This document shows positions 36,535 through 46,426 of a stretch of 64,000 nt of DNA, piece by piece. The stretch is from Azospirillum melinis (lineage in GTDB: Bacteria; Pseudomonadota; Alphaproteobacteria; Azospirillales; Azospirillaceae), in the NCBI RefSeq assembly GCF_013340935.1, contig NZ_WHOS01000002.1, positions 186,001 through 250,000 on the forward strand. Direction: 5' to 3'. Numbering within the stretch: the first letter of the stretch is position 1; each line of letters opens with the position of its first letter. Made by a program: the position numbers and the translations under genes. Below the pieces are notes generated by a model. It searched no databases, was not told where the DNA came from, and saw only the letters and a list, made by a program, of their open reading frames with translations.

Positions 36535-37022
36535 CGATCCGTCGCAACAGAAGGCGGTCCGCCCCCGGTCTGCCGGACGAAGCCTGGAAAGCATGGCTTT
36601 AGCGCCGGACGGCATCGCGGGGGAAGAGGCGGCACCTGCGACACAGCGCAGCGGTCACCGGAAGGCGCCTATGTCCCGATCTTCCGGCCAGTCCCCCTTA
36701 CCGAAAGGATCGTCGATCCGCGCTGTCCACTGCGCTTCGGAAAACTGTCCGATTGGTGCGGAACGGCGGGGGCAGTCGGGCTAGCCCGACCACGGCATGG
36801 AACCTGACGGTGAACGGGTGCTTGTAGCGATGGGGTGACACGCAGATGGCCACCCCCACCAACGTCCGCCGCACCGGGTTCGGGCTCCGCCTGAATCCCG
36901 CCGACGACCGACCCGTGCAGCTTTGCGTCTGCCGGGGCGGACAAGTCAGGGAGACGCAAGTCATGGATCGACGCCGCCCCCTCCAATCGGCCGCTCCGGC
37001 GGCGTGACGGGGGTCCTGAGAC
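36535..37022. promoter_or_regulatory. Divergent control region between tcuA and the act-cox operon (488 bp, no convincing gene)
   Basis: I find no credible gene. It contains a perfect 16-bp palindrome at 36775-36790 and a possible hairpin between GGGGTG (about 36834) and CACCCC (about 36851). Promoters for tcuAB and for the act-cox operon must lie here. A 53-codon frame at 36846-37007 has composition and wording unlike a real protein and is not called. Confidence 0.4.
36775..36790. promoter_or_regulatory. Perfect 16-bp palindrome, candidate operator
   Basis: GTCGGGCTAGCCCGAC is its own reverse complement, with no spacer. It lies 241 bp upstream of tcuA and 233 bp upstream of actA, so it could regulate either. 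No neighbouring regulator gene points to a ligand. Confidence 0.4.
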
Positions 37023-37676
37023 GTGCCGGGTGTCTTCAGTCCCACCGCCAACATCCTGACCAAACTGGTGCTCTACACCCTGCTGGCGGGACTGGTCACG
37101 CTGGTCGGCGGCGCTTGGTTCTTTCCCAACACCACCTATGCAACGCGGGTCGGCATCGTGCAGCCGCAGCCGGTGCCCTTCAGCCACGAACATCATGTCG
37201 GCGGGCTGGGACTGGACTGCCGTTATTGCCATACGTCGGTGGAGGTATCGGCGAATGCCGGCCTGCCGCCGACCCACACCTGCATGACCTGCCATTCGCA
37301 GATCTGGACCAATGCGGAGCTGCTGGCCCCCGTGCGCCAGAGCCTTGCCACCGGAACGCCGATCCGCTGGAACCGGGTCAATGCGCTGCCCGACTACGTC
37401 TTCTTCAACCACAGCATCCATGTCGCCAAGGGTGTGGCCTGCACCACCTGCCACGGGCCGGTGGACAGCATGCCCCTGACCTGGAAGGGAGCGAGCCTGC
37501 GGATGAGCTGGTGCCTCGACTGCCATCGCGATCCGGCCCCGAACCTGCGCCCGAAGGAGGCGGTCTTCGACACCGACTGGAAACGGACCGCAACAACCCC
37601 ATCCGGCGAACAGCTGATGGCCCGCTATCACATCCATCCCGAAACCCTGTCCGACTGCTCGGTGTGCCACCGATGA
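37023..37676 (+). CDS. actA: Alternative Complex III subunit ActA, pentaheme cytochrome c
   Basis: The 217-residue protein has one N-terminal membrane helix (about 12-33) and five CxxCH heme motifs at 66-70, 87-91, 140-144, 164-168 and 212-216, plus extra histidines for axial ligation. This is the ActA architecture. It faces the periplasm and passes electrons from the ActB Fe-S chain to ActE or the oxidase. The start is GTG at 37023. Its stop overlaps the actB start (ATGA). It is the first gene of the act-sco-cox operon. Confidence 0.93.
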   Translation: MPGVFSPTANILTKLVLYTLLAGLVTLVGGAWFFPNTTYATRVGIVQPQPVPFSHEHHVGGLGLDCRYCHTSVEVSANAGLPPTHTCMTCHSQIWTNAELLAPVRQSLATGTPIRWNRVNALPDYVFFNHSIHVAKGVACTTCHGPVDSMPLTWKGASLRMSWCLDCHRDPAPNLRPKEAVFDTDWKRTATTPSGEQLMARYHIHPETLSDCSVCHR

Positions 37677-40657
37677 CGGCTCGGGAGGAATTGGGGCGGG
37701 AGGAGCTGGCCCGGCACATCGAAGACCGGCTGACCGGGAAGAGCGGCCGGGCGCTGTGGCGCAGCCTGGATGAGCTGTCGCGGGAACCGTCCGTGCTGGA
37801 GATGCTGCGCGCCGAGTTTCCCGGCCTGCCGGATTTGGCCGACGCGCGGGTCGGTCGCCGCCGGCTGCTGGAACTGATGGGCGCCTCCTTCGCCCTGGCC
37901 GGGCTGTCGGGCTGCGGACCGGGAGAGGCGTCGGAGACGGCAATCCCCTATGTGACGATGCCGGCCGGGCTGGTGCCCGGCGTCGCCCGCCATTTCGCCA
38001 CGGCGGTCACCCGTGGCGGCTATGCCGACGGCGTGCTGGCGATCCATCAGATGGGGCGCCCGGTCCAGCTGGAGGGCAATCCCGACCATCCCGCCAGTCT
38101 GGGCGCTCTCGATCCGATCGTTCAGGCCAGCATCCTCGATCTGTACGATCCCGACCGCTCACGGACCGTGCTGAAAGCCGGCCGGACGGCGAGCACCAAC
38201 GGGATGGTCAAGGCGCTGGTCGACCGCCTGCCCGCTCTGGCGGCGCTTGGCGGCGGCGGGCTGCGTCTGCTGACCGGCACCGTCACCTCCCCCACGCTGG
38301 CCCGGCAGATCGGGGCGCTGAAGCAGCGTTTTCCGGCGATGCAGTGGCACCGTTGGGAGGCCGACGGGCGTGATATGGTGCGGGCCGGGGCGGTTCTGGC
38401 CTACGGCCGGCCGGTGGATACCGTGCTGCACCTCGACAGGGCAAAGGTGATCCTAGCGGTGGAGAGTGATTTCCTCGACAGCGCGCCTGGGCACCTGCGC
38501 TACGCCCGCGACTTCGCCCGCCGCCGCCGTGCGGCGGAGGACGGACAGCCGGAGGAGATGAGCCGCCTCTATGCGGTGGAAAGCTCGCCCACCCTTGCCG
38601 GTGCCCGCGCCGACCACCGTTTCGCGGTTCGTCCGGACGAGGTGGAGGCGGTGGTGCGTGCGCTGGCCGCCGAGCTTGGCGCCGGGCCGGCGGAGTGGCG
38701 GCAGGGTGCTCCCGGCTGGCTGGCTGCCGCCGCCCGCGACCTGTCCGCCAACATTGGCGCGGCGTTGGTCCATGCCGGGCCGGCACAGCCGCCTGCCGTC
38801 CATGCGCTGGTGCACGCCATCAACGATGCTGTGGGCGCACCCGGACAGACGGTCAGTCGCATCGAGCCGGTGGAAGCCGATCCGGTCGACCATGCCCAAT
38901 CGGTCGGAGGGTTAGTCGCCGATATGGCGGCCGGCAAGGTCGACACGCTGCTGATCCTGGACGCCAACCCGGTTTTCACCGCGCCCGCCGACCTCGACTT
39001 TGCCGGCGCGTTGGGAAAGGTGCCGCTGTCCGTTCATCTCGGCGCCGCGGTGGACGAGACAGCCATGCTCTGCACATGGCATGTGCCGGAGGCGCATGAA
39101 CTGGAGCGCTGGGGCGATGCACGGGCCTTCGACGGCACGGTCACCATCCAGCAGCCGCAGGTCAGGCCGCTGTGGGGCGGCTGGTCGCCGCAGGAACTGC
39201 TGGCGGTCCTCGACGGAGAGACGCGGCCCGACGGTTACGCCATCGTCCGGCAGAGCTGGATGGAACTCTTCCAAAGCAAGGGCAATGCGGAGGGTCTGTG
39301 GGCAGAGGCCCTGCGCATGGGCGTGGTACCGGACAGTGCCGCTCCGCCGGCTTCCGTTTCGCTGTTGCCCGGCTTGGCGGACCGCCTGCCCCCGGCGCCG
39401 GCACAGCCAAAGGGCACGCTGACCGCCCTGTTCCGGCCGGACCCGTGGCTGCGCGACGGGCGCTACGCCAATCTCGGCTGGCTACAGGAACTGCCGCGGC
39501 CCTTCACCACCCTGACCTGGGACAATGCCCTGCTGATCGCACCGGCGACCGCGCAGCGGCTGGACCTCAAGAACGAGGATGTGGTGGAAGTGAATACCGC
39601 CAACGGTCGGCTTCGGGCGCCGGTCTGGCTGCTTCCCGGCCATGCCCCGGACTGCATCACCCTGCCCTTCGGCTTCGGGCGCCGGATCGTCGGCCGGGTC
39701 GGTCGCGATGTCGGATTCGACGCCTTCCGGCTGCGGACCCTGGGCAATCCGTGGCAGTTGCCGGGAGTGGAACTGCGCAAGACGGGGGAAAGCCTCCGCT
39801 TGGCCGCCACCCAACACCACCAGATGATCGACTCCCCCGACGTGGTTCGCCACGCCACGCTGGACGAGTTCCGCCGGGATCCGGGTTTCGCCAAGTGCAA
39901 GGAACCGGAACAGTCGCTCTATCCGGATTACGAATATCCGCGGAACGCCTGGGGCATGGCGATCAACCTGAATGCCTGCATCGGCTGCAACGCCTGTACC
40001 GCTGCCTGCCAGGGCGAGAACAACATCGCGGTGGTCGGCAAGGAGGAGGTGCTGCGGAATCGCCAGATGCACTGGATCCGCATCGACACCTGGTATGAGG
40101 GCAAGGCGGAGGCTCCGGATCAGACCCTTTTCCAGCCGATGACCTGCATGCATTGCGAGAATGCGCCCTGCGAGGTGGTCTGCCCGGTCGCCGCCACCAT
40201 GCATGACGCCGACGGGCTGAACGTGATGGTCTACAACCGCTGTGTCGGCACCCGCTTCTGCTCCAACAACTGCCCGTACAAGGTCCGGCGTTTCAACTAC
40301 TTCAACTATTCCGGCGACGACAACCGGCTGTCGATGTCCTGGAACCCCGACGTCTCGGTCCGGGCCCGCGGTGTCATGGAGAAATGCACCTACTGCATCC
40401 AGCGCATCCGCAACGCCCGCATCATCGCAGACCGCGAGAACCGGCCGATCCGCGACGGAGAGGTGAAGACCGCCTGCCAGCAGGCCTGCCCGGCCGAGGC
40501 CATCGTCTTCGGCGATCTGAACGACCCGGACAGTGCGGTCAGCCGGCGCAAGGCGAGCCCGCTCGACTATGGCGTTCTGAGCGAACTGAACACCCGGCCA
40601 CGGACGACCTACGAAGCGCGGCTGCGCAACCCTAATCCCGAGATTGGGGAGGTGTGA
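37673..40657 (+). CDS. actB: Alternative Complex III subunit ActB, molybdopterin-like domain fused to Fe-S domain
   Basis: The 994-residue protein begins with a Tat-like segment, GRRRLLELMGASFALAGLSG (61-80), followed by Cys81. A long molybdopterin oxidoreductase-like domain follows (about 100-740); in characterised ActB this part holds no Mo cofactor. A ferredoxin domain (about 765-985) has CIGCNACTAAC, CMHCENAPCEVVC, CVGTRFCSNNCP and CTYC/CQQAC clusters for several [4Fe-4S]/[3Fe-4S] centres. It carries electrons from quinol to the hemes of ActA. The ATGA overlap with actA fixes the start at 37673, although the frame is open further upstream. Confidence 0.94.
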   Translation: MTAREELGREELARHIEDRLTGKSGRALWRSLDELSREPSVLEMLRAEFPGLPDLADARVGRRRLLELMGASFALAGLSGCGPGEASETAIPYVTMPAGLVPGVARHFATAVTRGGYADGVLAIHQMGRPVQLEGNPDHPASLGALDPIVQASILDLYDPDRSRTVLKAGRTASTNGMVKALVDRLPALAALGGGGLRLLTGTVTSPTLARQIGALKQRFPAMQWHRWEADGRDMVRAGAVLAYGRPVDTVLHLDRAKVILAVESDFLDSAPGHLRYARDFARRRRAAEDGQPEEMSRLYAVESSPTLAGARADHRFAVRPDEVEAVVRALAAELGAGPAEWRQGAPGWLAAAARDLSANIGAALVHAGPAQPPAVHALVHAINDAVGAPGQTVSRIEPVEADPVDHAQSVGGLVADMAAGKVDTLLILDANPVFTAPADLDFAGALGKVPLSVHLGAAVDETAMLCTWHVPEAHELERWGDARAFDGTVTIQQPQVRPLWGGWSPQELLAVLDGETRPDGYAIVRQSWMELFQSKGNAEGLWAEALRMGVVPDSAAPPASVSLLPGLADRLPPAPAQPKGTLTALFRPDPWLRDGRYANLGWLQELPRPFTTLTWDNALLIAPATAQRLDLKNEDVVEVNTANGRLRAPVWLLPGHAPDCITLPFGFGRRIVGRVGRDVGFDAFRLRTLGNPWQLPGVELRKTGESLRLAATQHHQMIDSPDVVRHATLDEFRRDPGFAKCKEPEQSLYPDYEYPRNAWGMAINLNACIGCNACTAACQGENNIAVVGKEEVLRNRQMHWIRIDTWYEGKAEAPDQTLFQPMTCMHCENAPCEVVCPVAATMHDADGLNVMVYNRCVGTRFCSNNCPYKVRRFNYFNYSGDDNRLSMSWNPDVSVRARGVMEKCTYCIQRIRNARIIADRENRPIRDGEVKTACQQACPAEAIVFGDLNDPDSAVSRRKASPLDYGVLSELNTRPRTTYEARLRNPNPEIGEV

Positions 40658-40661
40658 ACCG

Positions 40662-42035
40662 GTGAGCGCAATGCCCGAGACCGAACGGAACCTGACACGG
40701 GTGGTGGAACCGGGGGTGACCGCCCCGGCTGTGACCGCGCATGTCAGCGACCTCGTGCTGGAACGCCGCACGCCGCTGTGGTGGTGGGTCGGCTTCGGGC
40801 TGTCGTTCGGGCTGTTCGTCCTGTTCCTGGTTGCGGTCGGCTGGCTGTTCATCCGCGGTATCGGCATCTGGGGCATCGACTGGCCGATCGCCTGGGGCTT
40901 CGCCATCGGCAATTATGTCTGGTGGGTCGGCATGGCGAGCGGCGGGACGCTGATCTCCGCCCTGTTCTTCCTGACCCGGTCGGAGTGGCGCAGCGCCACC
41001 AGCCGCATCGCCGAAACCATGACGGTGTTCTGCGTCGCCTGCGCCGGGATCATGCCGGTCATCCATCTCGGGCGCTGGTGGTATTTCTACTGGCTGTTCC
41101 CCTATCCCAACACGATGGTTCTGTGGCCGCAGTTCCGCAGCCCGCTGCATTGGGATTTCGTCGCCATCCTGGTCTATGTCGCCGGGTCGCTGCTGTTCTG
41201 GTATGTCGGATTGCTCCCCGATTTCGCCACCCTGCGCGACCGCGCGCGGCGGCGCTGGCAACGGGTGCTGTACGGGTTGCTGGCGCTGGGCTGGCAGGGG
41301 TCGTCGCAGCACTGGCGCCAGTTCAGGATGCTGTACGGGCTGTTCGCAGCATTGATGGCGCCGCTGGTCTGCTCCATCCACAGCATCGTCGGGCTGGATT
41401 TCGCCGGCGGCCTGACGCCGGGCTGGCACGAAACGCAGTTTCCGCCCTATTTCGTCTTCGGCGCGGCATTGTCCGGCTTTGCCGTGGTGCTGATGCTGGT
41501 CATTCCGCTGCGCCGGGCGCTGGAACTGACCGGGGTCATCACACAGCGCCACATCGACGTGCTGGCGCGGCTGATGCTGACCGCCAGCCTGCTGCTGTCC
41601 TACTGCTACCTGATCGAGATCTTTATGCCCTTCTACCGGGGGGAGGAGCGCGAGATCACCGTGGCGATGTCGCTGCTCGGCGGATATTACGCCCCCTGGT
41701 ATTGGGCGAAGATCGTCCTGAACAGCATCGTCCCGCAGATCCTGTGGGTCCGGTCGGTGCGGTTGAACCGGCCGCTGCTGTTCCTCGTGGCGCTGGGTGT
41801 GGTGATCGGCATGTGGATCGAGCGCTACGTCATCGTCGTCGGCAGCCTGCACCGGAATCACTCGGAATCGAGCTGGTTCGTCTTCATACCGACGGTCTGG
41901 GACTGGGCGACGCTGGCCGGCTCTGTGGGGCTGTTCCTGACCGGCTTCTTCCTGGCGCTGCGCTTCATCCCGATGGTGTCGATGTTCGAGCTGCGCGAAC
42001 TCCTTCGCAAGAAGCAGACGGAGGGCGGGCGATGA
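40662..42035 (+). CDS. actC: Alternative Complex III subunit ActC, NrfD-like quinol-binding protein
   Basis: The 457-residue NrfD/PsrC-family membrane protein has about ten helices and includes GFAIGNYVWWVGMASGGTLISALFFL and SIHSIVGLDFAGGLTPGWHETQFPPYFVFGA. It forms the quinol site of ACIII and probably contributes to proton translocation. The GTG at 40662 is preferred over the ATG at 40671 because GGGGAGG lies 9 bases before it. It is 4 bp after actB and overlaps actD by 4 bp. Confidence 0.92.
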   Translation: MSAMPETERNLTRVVEPGVTAPAVTAHVSDLVLERRTPLWWWVGFGLSFGLFVLFLVAVGWLFIRGIGIWGIDWPIAWGFAIGNYVWWVGMASGGTLISALFFLTRSEWRSATSRIAETMTVFCVACAGIMPVIHLGRWWYFYWLFPYPNTMVLWPQFRSPLHWDFVAILVYVAGSLLFWYVGLLPDFATLRDRARRRWQRVLYGLLALGWQGSSQHWRQFRMLYGLFAALMAPLVCSIHSIVGLDFAGGLTPGWHETQFPPYFVFGAALSGFAVVLMLVIPLRRALELTGVITQRHIDVLARLMLTASLLLSYCYLIEIFMPFYRGEEREITVAMSLLGGYYAPWYWAKIVLNSIVPQILWVRSVRLNRPLLFLVALGVVIGMWIERYVIVVGSLHRNHSESSWFVFIPTVWDWATLAGSVGLFLTGFFLALRFIPMVSMFELRELLRKKQTEGGR

Positions 42036-42583
42036 GCGTGCAGCGCGGCACCGGCCACAGCCTGCGCGGCAGGATGGCCGCCTTCGACGACCCGGACGCG
42101 ATGCTGGACGCCCTGCGCCGTCTGCGGCGGGCAGGGTTCTCTCGGCTGGAGGTCTACAGCCCCTATGCGGTGGAGGGGGTGGACGAGTTGCTGGACCGCA
42201 GGCCGCGGGCGCTGCCGCTGATCGTCGTGGCAGCCGGGCTGCTGGGGGCCGTCGGCGGGTTCTTCCTGCAATATTGGGGAATGGTGCTGAGCTATCCGCT
42301 GAACATCGGCGGACGGCCGCTGAACAGCTGGCCGGCCTTCGGCCCCAGCACCTTCGAACTGGCGGCGCTGGCCATCCTGCTGGCGGGCTTCCTGGCCTTC
42401 TGCAAATTCTGCCGGCTGCCGCGCCTCTACGATCCGATCTTCGATGCGCCGGGGTTCGAACTGGCCTCGCAGGACCGGTTCCTTATCTGGATCGCCGAAC
42501 GGGAGGGGCGGGACGACGGCGAGCTTTTGCAACGGCTGCTACCCGAGGGCGAGGGTGTGCGGATCGACGAGGTGCCGGCATGA
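42032..42583 (+). CDS. actD: Alternative Complex III subunit ActD (DUF3341)
   Basis: The 183-residue DUF3341 protein has a cytoplasmic N-terminal domain (AAFDDPDAMLDALRRLRRAGFSRLEVYSPY), two membrane helices (about 60-85 and 105-130) and a short C-terminal tail. This is the ActD layout; it packs against ActC. Start and stop both overlap neighbours by ATGA, showing tight translational coupling. Confidence 0.92.
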   Translation: MSVQRGTGHSLRGRMAAFDDPDAMLDALRRLRRAGFSRLEVYSPYAVEGVDELLDRRPRALPLIVVAAGLLGAVGGFFLQYWGMVLSYPLNIGGRPLNSWPAFGPSTFELAALAILLAGFLAFCKFCRLPRLYDPIFDAPGFELASQDRFLIWIAEREGRDDGELLQRLLPEGEGVRIDEVPA

Positions 42584-43113
42584 GATGGCTGTCTCCTCTC
42601 GTCTTCCTGCTGTGCGGGGTGTCGCTGCTGACGGCCTGCGACAATATGGCGAAGCAGCCGCGCGACAAGACCTGGACGCCGGCCAATGGCAATTCGGCCA
42701 ATGCCGAACCGGACCGGAAGATCTGGCCGCCGCAGCCGGCACCGAACGCCATTGCACGCGAAGACCGTCCCCAGCCGCCGCCGGCGCTGACGCCGGCCCT
42801 GCTGGCCCGCGGCAAGGAGCGCTACGAGATCTATTGCACGCCCTGCCATGGCTATCTCGGCGACGGAGACGGCATGATCGTCCGGCGCGGCTTTCCGCAG
42901 CCGCCCTCCTTCCACGACGAGGCGCTGCGCAATGCCCCGACCCGGCATTTCTACGAGGTCGCCACCAATGGCTGGGGGGCGATGTATTCCTATGCCGACC
43001 GCGTCAGGTCGGACGACCGCTGGGCCATCGCCGCCTATATCCGGGCCTTGCAGACCAGTCAGAACACCGCCGCGGCCGAGTTGCCGGAGACGGTGCGGGG
43101 GACGTTGCGATGA
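42580..43113 (+). CDS. actE: Alternative Complex III subunit ActE, monoheme lipoprotein cytochrome c
   Basis: The 177-residue protein begins with a lipoprotein signal peptide whose lipobox LTAC places the lipidated cysteine at residue 20. It has one heme motif, CTPCH, at 86-90, and a later methionine region (GAMYSYADRV) for the sixth ligand. ActE passes electrons from ActA to the oxidase. It overlaps actD and actF by ATGA. Confidence 0.92.
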   Translation: MRWLSPLVFLLCGVSLLTACDNMAKQPRDKTWTPANGNSANAEPDRKIWPPQPAPNAIAREDRPQPPPALTPALLARGKERYEIYCTPCHGYLGDGDGMIVRRGFPQPPSFHDEALRNAPTRHFYEVATNGWGAMYSYADRVRSDDRWAIAAYIRALQTSQNTAAAELPETVRGTLR

Positions 43114-44177
43114 GCCGCCGTCCGCTGATCGCCGCCTTCGGCGCGGCATTGATCGGGGGAGCGATCTGCGCCGTTGGAGCACTGACGGATCCGCAGGCGG
43201 TGCTGCGCGGCTGGCTGGCTTCCTTCGCCTTCTGGATCGGGCTGCCGCTCGGCGCCATGATGCTGCTGTTCGCCCATGATTTGACCGGCGGACGCTGGGG
43301 AGCAGCAGCCGTGCCGGCCCTGCGGGCCATGGTGGCTTTCCTGCCGCCGATGCTTCTGCTGCTGGTGCCGGTGCTGGCCCTGCTGCCGGAGCTGTATCCC
43401 TGGGCGCGGGCGGCCGAAGCCGCGCATCTGAAGAACCGCTTCTACCTGAACGCTCCCTTCTTCTACGGACGGACGGCGGTCTATGCCATGGTCTGGCTAG
43501 GGCTGGCCCTGGCGATTCTGCTGCGGCAGGAACGAGCGCGCAATCCGCTGGCGGCGCCCGGGCTGATCCTGTTGGGGCTGACCGTCACCTTCGCATCCTT
43601 CGACTGGTTCATGTCGATCGAGCCGGATTGGGGCTCCAGCATCTACGGGATGATGATCGTCGGCGGCCAGCTTCTGGGCGCCCTGGCGCTGGCGACATTG
43701 GCCGCCGTGCTGGGTGGACGGACGGATGCCGGGCAGCGCCACGACCTGAGCAGCCTGCTGACCACCGCCATCCTGCTGTGGTTCTACCTGTCTTTCATGC
43801 AGTTCCTGATCGTCTGGCAGGAGAACCTGCCGCAGGAGATCACGTGGTACGTCGCCCGCCTGTCCGGCGGCTGGGGCTGGGCCGCGGCGTTGGGTGCGCT
43901 GGCGCAAGGGGCTTTGCCCTTCGCAGCCCTGATCTGGTGGCCGGTGAAGCGCAGCCGGGGCGGGTTGGCCGCCGTCTGCCTGCTGCTGCTGGCGGCGCAT
44001 CTGCTGGAATGCTGGTGGCTGATCCTGCCGGGGCTGGCCGGCGGCTTCACCTGGTATGCCCCGGCAGCCGCGCTGGCGATGGGCGGGGCGTGCATGACGG
44101 TGCTTCTTTGGCGGCTCTCCACCCGGCCGGCCACGCGGCCCGTCGGCCGGCTGGCGGAGGAGGTCGGCCATGGATAA
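43110..44177 (+). CDS. actF: Alternative Complex III subunit ActF, quinol-oxidoreductase-like membrane protein
   Basis: The 355-residue protein has about ten membrane helices and corresponds to the ActC-related sixth subunit, with typical segments AAEAAHLKNRFYLNAPFFYGRTAVYA and FASFDWFMSIEPDWGSSIYGMMI. In solved ACIII structures ActF resembles ActC but its quinone-binding role is less clear. Its 3' end overlaps the next gene by 8 bp. Confidence 0.92.
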   Translation: MSRRPLIAAFGAALIGGAICAVGALTDPQAVLRGWLASFAFWIGLPLGAMMLLFAHDLTGGRWGAAAVPALRAMVAFLPPMLLLLVPVLALLPELYPWARAAEAAHLKNRFYLNAPFFYGRTAVYAMVWLGLALAILLRQERARNPLAAPGLILLGLTVTFASFDWFMSIEPDWGSSIYGMMIVGGQLLGALALATLAAVLGGRTDAGQRHDLSSLLTTAILLWFYLSFMQFLIVWQENLPQEITWYVARLSGGWGWAAALGALAQGALPFAALIWWPVKRSRGGLAAVCLLLLAAHLLECWWLILPGLAGGFTWYAPAAALAMGGACMTVLLWRLSTRPATRPVGRLAEEVGHG

Positions 44178-44652
44178 GGCCACGCGTATCGGCCGGTCCG
44201 GCGTTGCGGGTGCTGCCGCGGCACTGCTGTTCGGATGGCTGCGGCAAGGTCGCGCCCGGAGACCGAAGCATAAGCCGCAGCAGGAAGGCAGCAACCCGGA
44301 CACGCGGTTCGAGGCGCGGGACACCCCACCCTGGCTGTTCCCGGTGCTGGGCGGGTTGGCGGCAGGCCTGATCGTGGCGGTCGTGGTGTCGTTGCTGCTG
44401 ATTTTCCCCAACGCAGCCAGGGACGAGAACCATGCGCTGACGACGCCGATGCCGGAGCCGCGCCTGCAAACCGATCCCGTCGCCGACCTCAAGCGCTACA
44501 AGGCACAGGCGATGGAACGGCTGACCGGCTATGGCTGGGCCGACCGCGCGCATGGCATCGCCCACATCCCTATTAACGAAGCGATGCGCCGTGTTGCCGA
44601 GCACGGCATCGCCGACTGGCCGGCCGATGCAAGGCGGGGGGCGCAGCGATGA
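44170..44652 (+). CDS. Small membrane-anchored protein of the act-cox operon, function unknown
   Basis: The 160-residue protein has an Arg/Lys-rich N-terminal half, one strong membrane helix (about 62-82), and a short C-terminal domain with DLKRYKAQAMERLTGYGWADRAHGIAHIPINEAMRRVAEHG. Such a C-terminal block recurs in proteins encoded beside ACIII/caa3 oxidases. It overlaps actF by 8 bp and the sco gene by 4 bp, so it must be made with the complex. It could be an assembly factor or accessory subunit; no heme or copper motif is visible. Confidence 0.82.
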   Translation: MDKATRIGRSGVAGAAAALLFGWLRQGRARRPKHKPQQEGSNPDTRFEARDTPPWLFPVLGGLAAGLIVAVVVSLLLIFPNAARDENHALTTPMPEPRLQTDPVADLKRYKAQAMERLTGYGWADRAHGIAHIPINEAMRRVAEHGIADWPADARRGAQR

Positions 44653-45458
44653 CAAGGTTCGCAATGGCTGCCCTGCTGTTCCTGTTGTCGATTCCCACCG
44701 CCGGCGCGCAGGCCTCTCCCGCCACCCTGCTGCCGGGAAGCTTCACCGAGTTCGCTTTCGATCAGCGCCCGGGAGCACAACTGCCGCGTGACGTCAGGCT
44801 GCGTGACGAGGCTGGTCATGCGGTCACGACCGCCTCCCTGTTCGACAGGGGCAAGCCGCTGGTCCTGGTCTTCGATTATTTCCGCTGCACGACGCTGTGC
44901 GGGGTGGTGCTGGGCGATCTGGCGGCGGCGCTGGCGCAGGTGCCGCTGACACCGGGCAAGGACTATGCGGTGATGGCGGTCAGCTTCGATCCCGACGACA
45001 GCCCGGCCGACGCCGCGGCGCTGAAGGCCAGGCATTTCGAACGCGATCCGGCGCTGGCCGGTGCCATTCACGCGTTGGTGAGCGATGCCACTGATCGGGG
45101 GCGCGAGGTGCGCCGCCTCGCCGATGCCGCCGGCTTCCACTACCGCCTCGACGAGACGACGGGGCAGTATGCCCACCCGGCGGGCGTGGTGCTGGTGTCG
45201 CCGGGAGGGACGGTTTCCCGCTACATCCTGGGGGTGGGCTACGACCCGACCGATCTGCGGCTGGGACTGGTCGATGCCTCCAGGGGAGCCGTCGGATCGG
45301 TGGCCGACCATCTGCTGCTGCTCTGCTACGGCTATGACGCTGCGCAGGGCCGCTACAACGCCGAGGTGGGCCGGCTGATCCAGGCGACCGGGGTTCTGTC
45401 GGTGCTGGCACTCGGGCTGCTGGTCTGGCGCGCCGCGCGCCGGCCGGGACGGGGGTGA
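44649..45458 (+). CDS. SCO1/SenC-family copper chaperone for the oxidase
   Basis: The 269-residue protein has an N-terminal Sec signal (about 1-20), the thioredoxin-like SCO fold with copper ligands Cys80 and Cys84 in CTTLC and a His in QYAHPAG, and an additional C-terminal membrane helix (about 243-262). SCO proteins deliver copper to the CuA site of subunit II, encoded immediately downstream. No Cox11 or heme A synthesis genes are in the window. Confidence 0.92.
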   Translation: MTRFAMAALLFLLSIPTAGAQASPATLLPGSFTEFAFDQRPGAQLPRDVRLRDEAGHAVTTASLFDRGKPLVLVFDYFRCTTLCGVVLGDLAAALAQVPLTPGKDYAVMAVSFDPDDSPADAAALKARHFERDPALAGAIHALVSDATDRGREVRRLADAAGFHYRLDETTGQYAHPAGVVLVSPGGTVSRYILGVGYDPTDLRLGLVDASRGAVGSVADHLLLLCYGYDAAQGRYNAEVGRLIQATGVLSVLALGLLVWRAARRPGRG

Positions 45459-45466
45459 GGGCGACG

Positions 45467-46426
45467 ATGGGCAGCCTGCAACTCCTCCCGCCCAGCGCGT
45501 CGGCCCATGCCGCGGACATGGACTGGCTGTTCGCCGCCCTGTTGGGTGTCAGCGCCTTCATCCTGCTGCTGGTCTTCGGGCTGATGATCCTGTTCTGCAT
45601 CCGCTACCGGAAGGGCAGCAAGGTGGAGCGCGGCAACCGGCTGGGCCGCACCTGGAGGGTCGAGGTCGCCTGGACCGGCCTGACCTTCGCCGCCTTCCTC
45701 GTCCTCTATTTCTGGGGAGCGAACCTCTATGTCCGCATCCACAGCCCGCCCAGCGACGCCACCGACATCTATGTCGTCGGCAAGCAGTGGATGTGGAAGA
45801 TCGAGCATCCCGGCGGCCAGCGCGAGATCGACACGCTGCATGTCCCGGTCGGCAGGCCAGTGCGGCTGGTGCTGACCTCCCAGGACGTGATCCACGACTT
45901 CGCCATCCCCGCTTTCCGCATCCGCCAGGACGCCGTCCCCGGCCGTTACGAGACGCTGTGGTTCACCCCGACGGAGATCGGCGAATACCGGCTGTTCTGC
46001 GCCGAGTTCTGCGGCACCTGGCATGCGCGGATGGGCGGCACCGTCGTGGTGATGGAGCCGTCCGACTTCCAGCGCTGGCTGGACAGCCAGGATCCCGGAC
46101 CCAGCCTGGCGCAGGAGGGCGAGGCGCTGTTCAGCAGCTACGGTTGCAGCGGCTGCCATGGCGGCGCCAGCACCGTCCACGCGCCGAAGTTGGAGGGACT
46201 GTTCGGCCGCCCGGTGCCGCTGGAGGACGGGCGCACCGTCATCGCCGACGACCGCTATCTCCGCGATTCGATCCTGATGCCGAAGGCGGAGATCGCCGCC
46301 GGCTATCCCCCGGTCATGCCCTCCTTCGCCGGGCAGATCGGCGAGGACGATCTTTTGAAGCTCGTCGCCTACATCAAATCGCTTGCCGACAAAACGGCCG
46401 ACAGCGCGGAAAGGCCTGCTCCATGA
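45467..46426 (+). CDS. coxB: caa3 oxidase subunit II with fused cytochrome c domain
   Basis: The 319-residue protein has two N-terminal membrane helices, a periplasmic cupredoxin domain with the CuA motif [12 protein letters not shown] and upstream His in IHDFAIPAF, and a C-terminal cytochrome c domain with CSGCH. The fused heme domain makes this a caa3-type oxidase, so ActE or ActA can pass electrons to it directly. The ATG at 45467 has GAGGG upstream; a GTG at 45455 overlapping the sco stop is an alternative. Confidence 0.93.
   Translation: MGSLQLLPPSASAHAADMDWLFAALLGVSAFILLLVFGLMILFCIRYRKGSKVERGNRLGRTWRVEVAWTGLTFAAFLVLYFWGANLYVRIHSPPSDATDIYVVGKQWMWKIEHPGGQREIDTLHVPVGRPVRLVLTSQDVIHDFAIPAFRIRQDAVPGRYETLWFTPTEIGEYRLFCAEFCGTWHARMGGTVVVMEPSDFQRWLDSQDPGPSLAQEGEALFSSYGCSGCHGGASTVHAPKLEGLFGRPVPLEDGRTVIADDRYLRDSILMPKAEIAAGYPPVMPSFAGQIGEDDLLKLVAYIKSLADKTADSAERPAP

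Noticed and set aside
36846..37007. A 53-residue frame just before actA
   Set aside because: No ribosome site, Arg/Pro-rich shadow-like composition and no recognisable motif; it may be only leader DNA.
36923..37672. In-frame extension of actB by 250 codons upstream
   Set aside because: It runs through the actA gene in another frame and shows no homology-like wording; the ATGA junction with actA gives the natural start.
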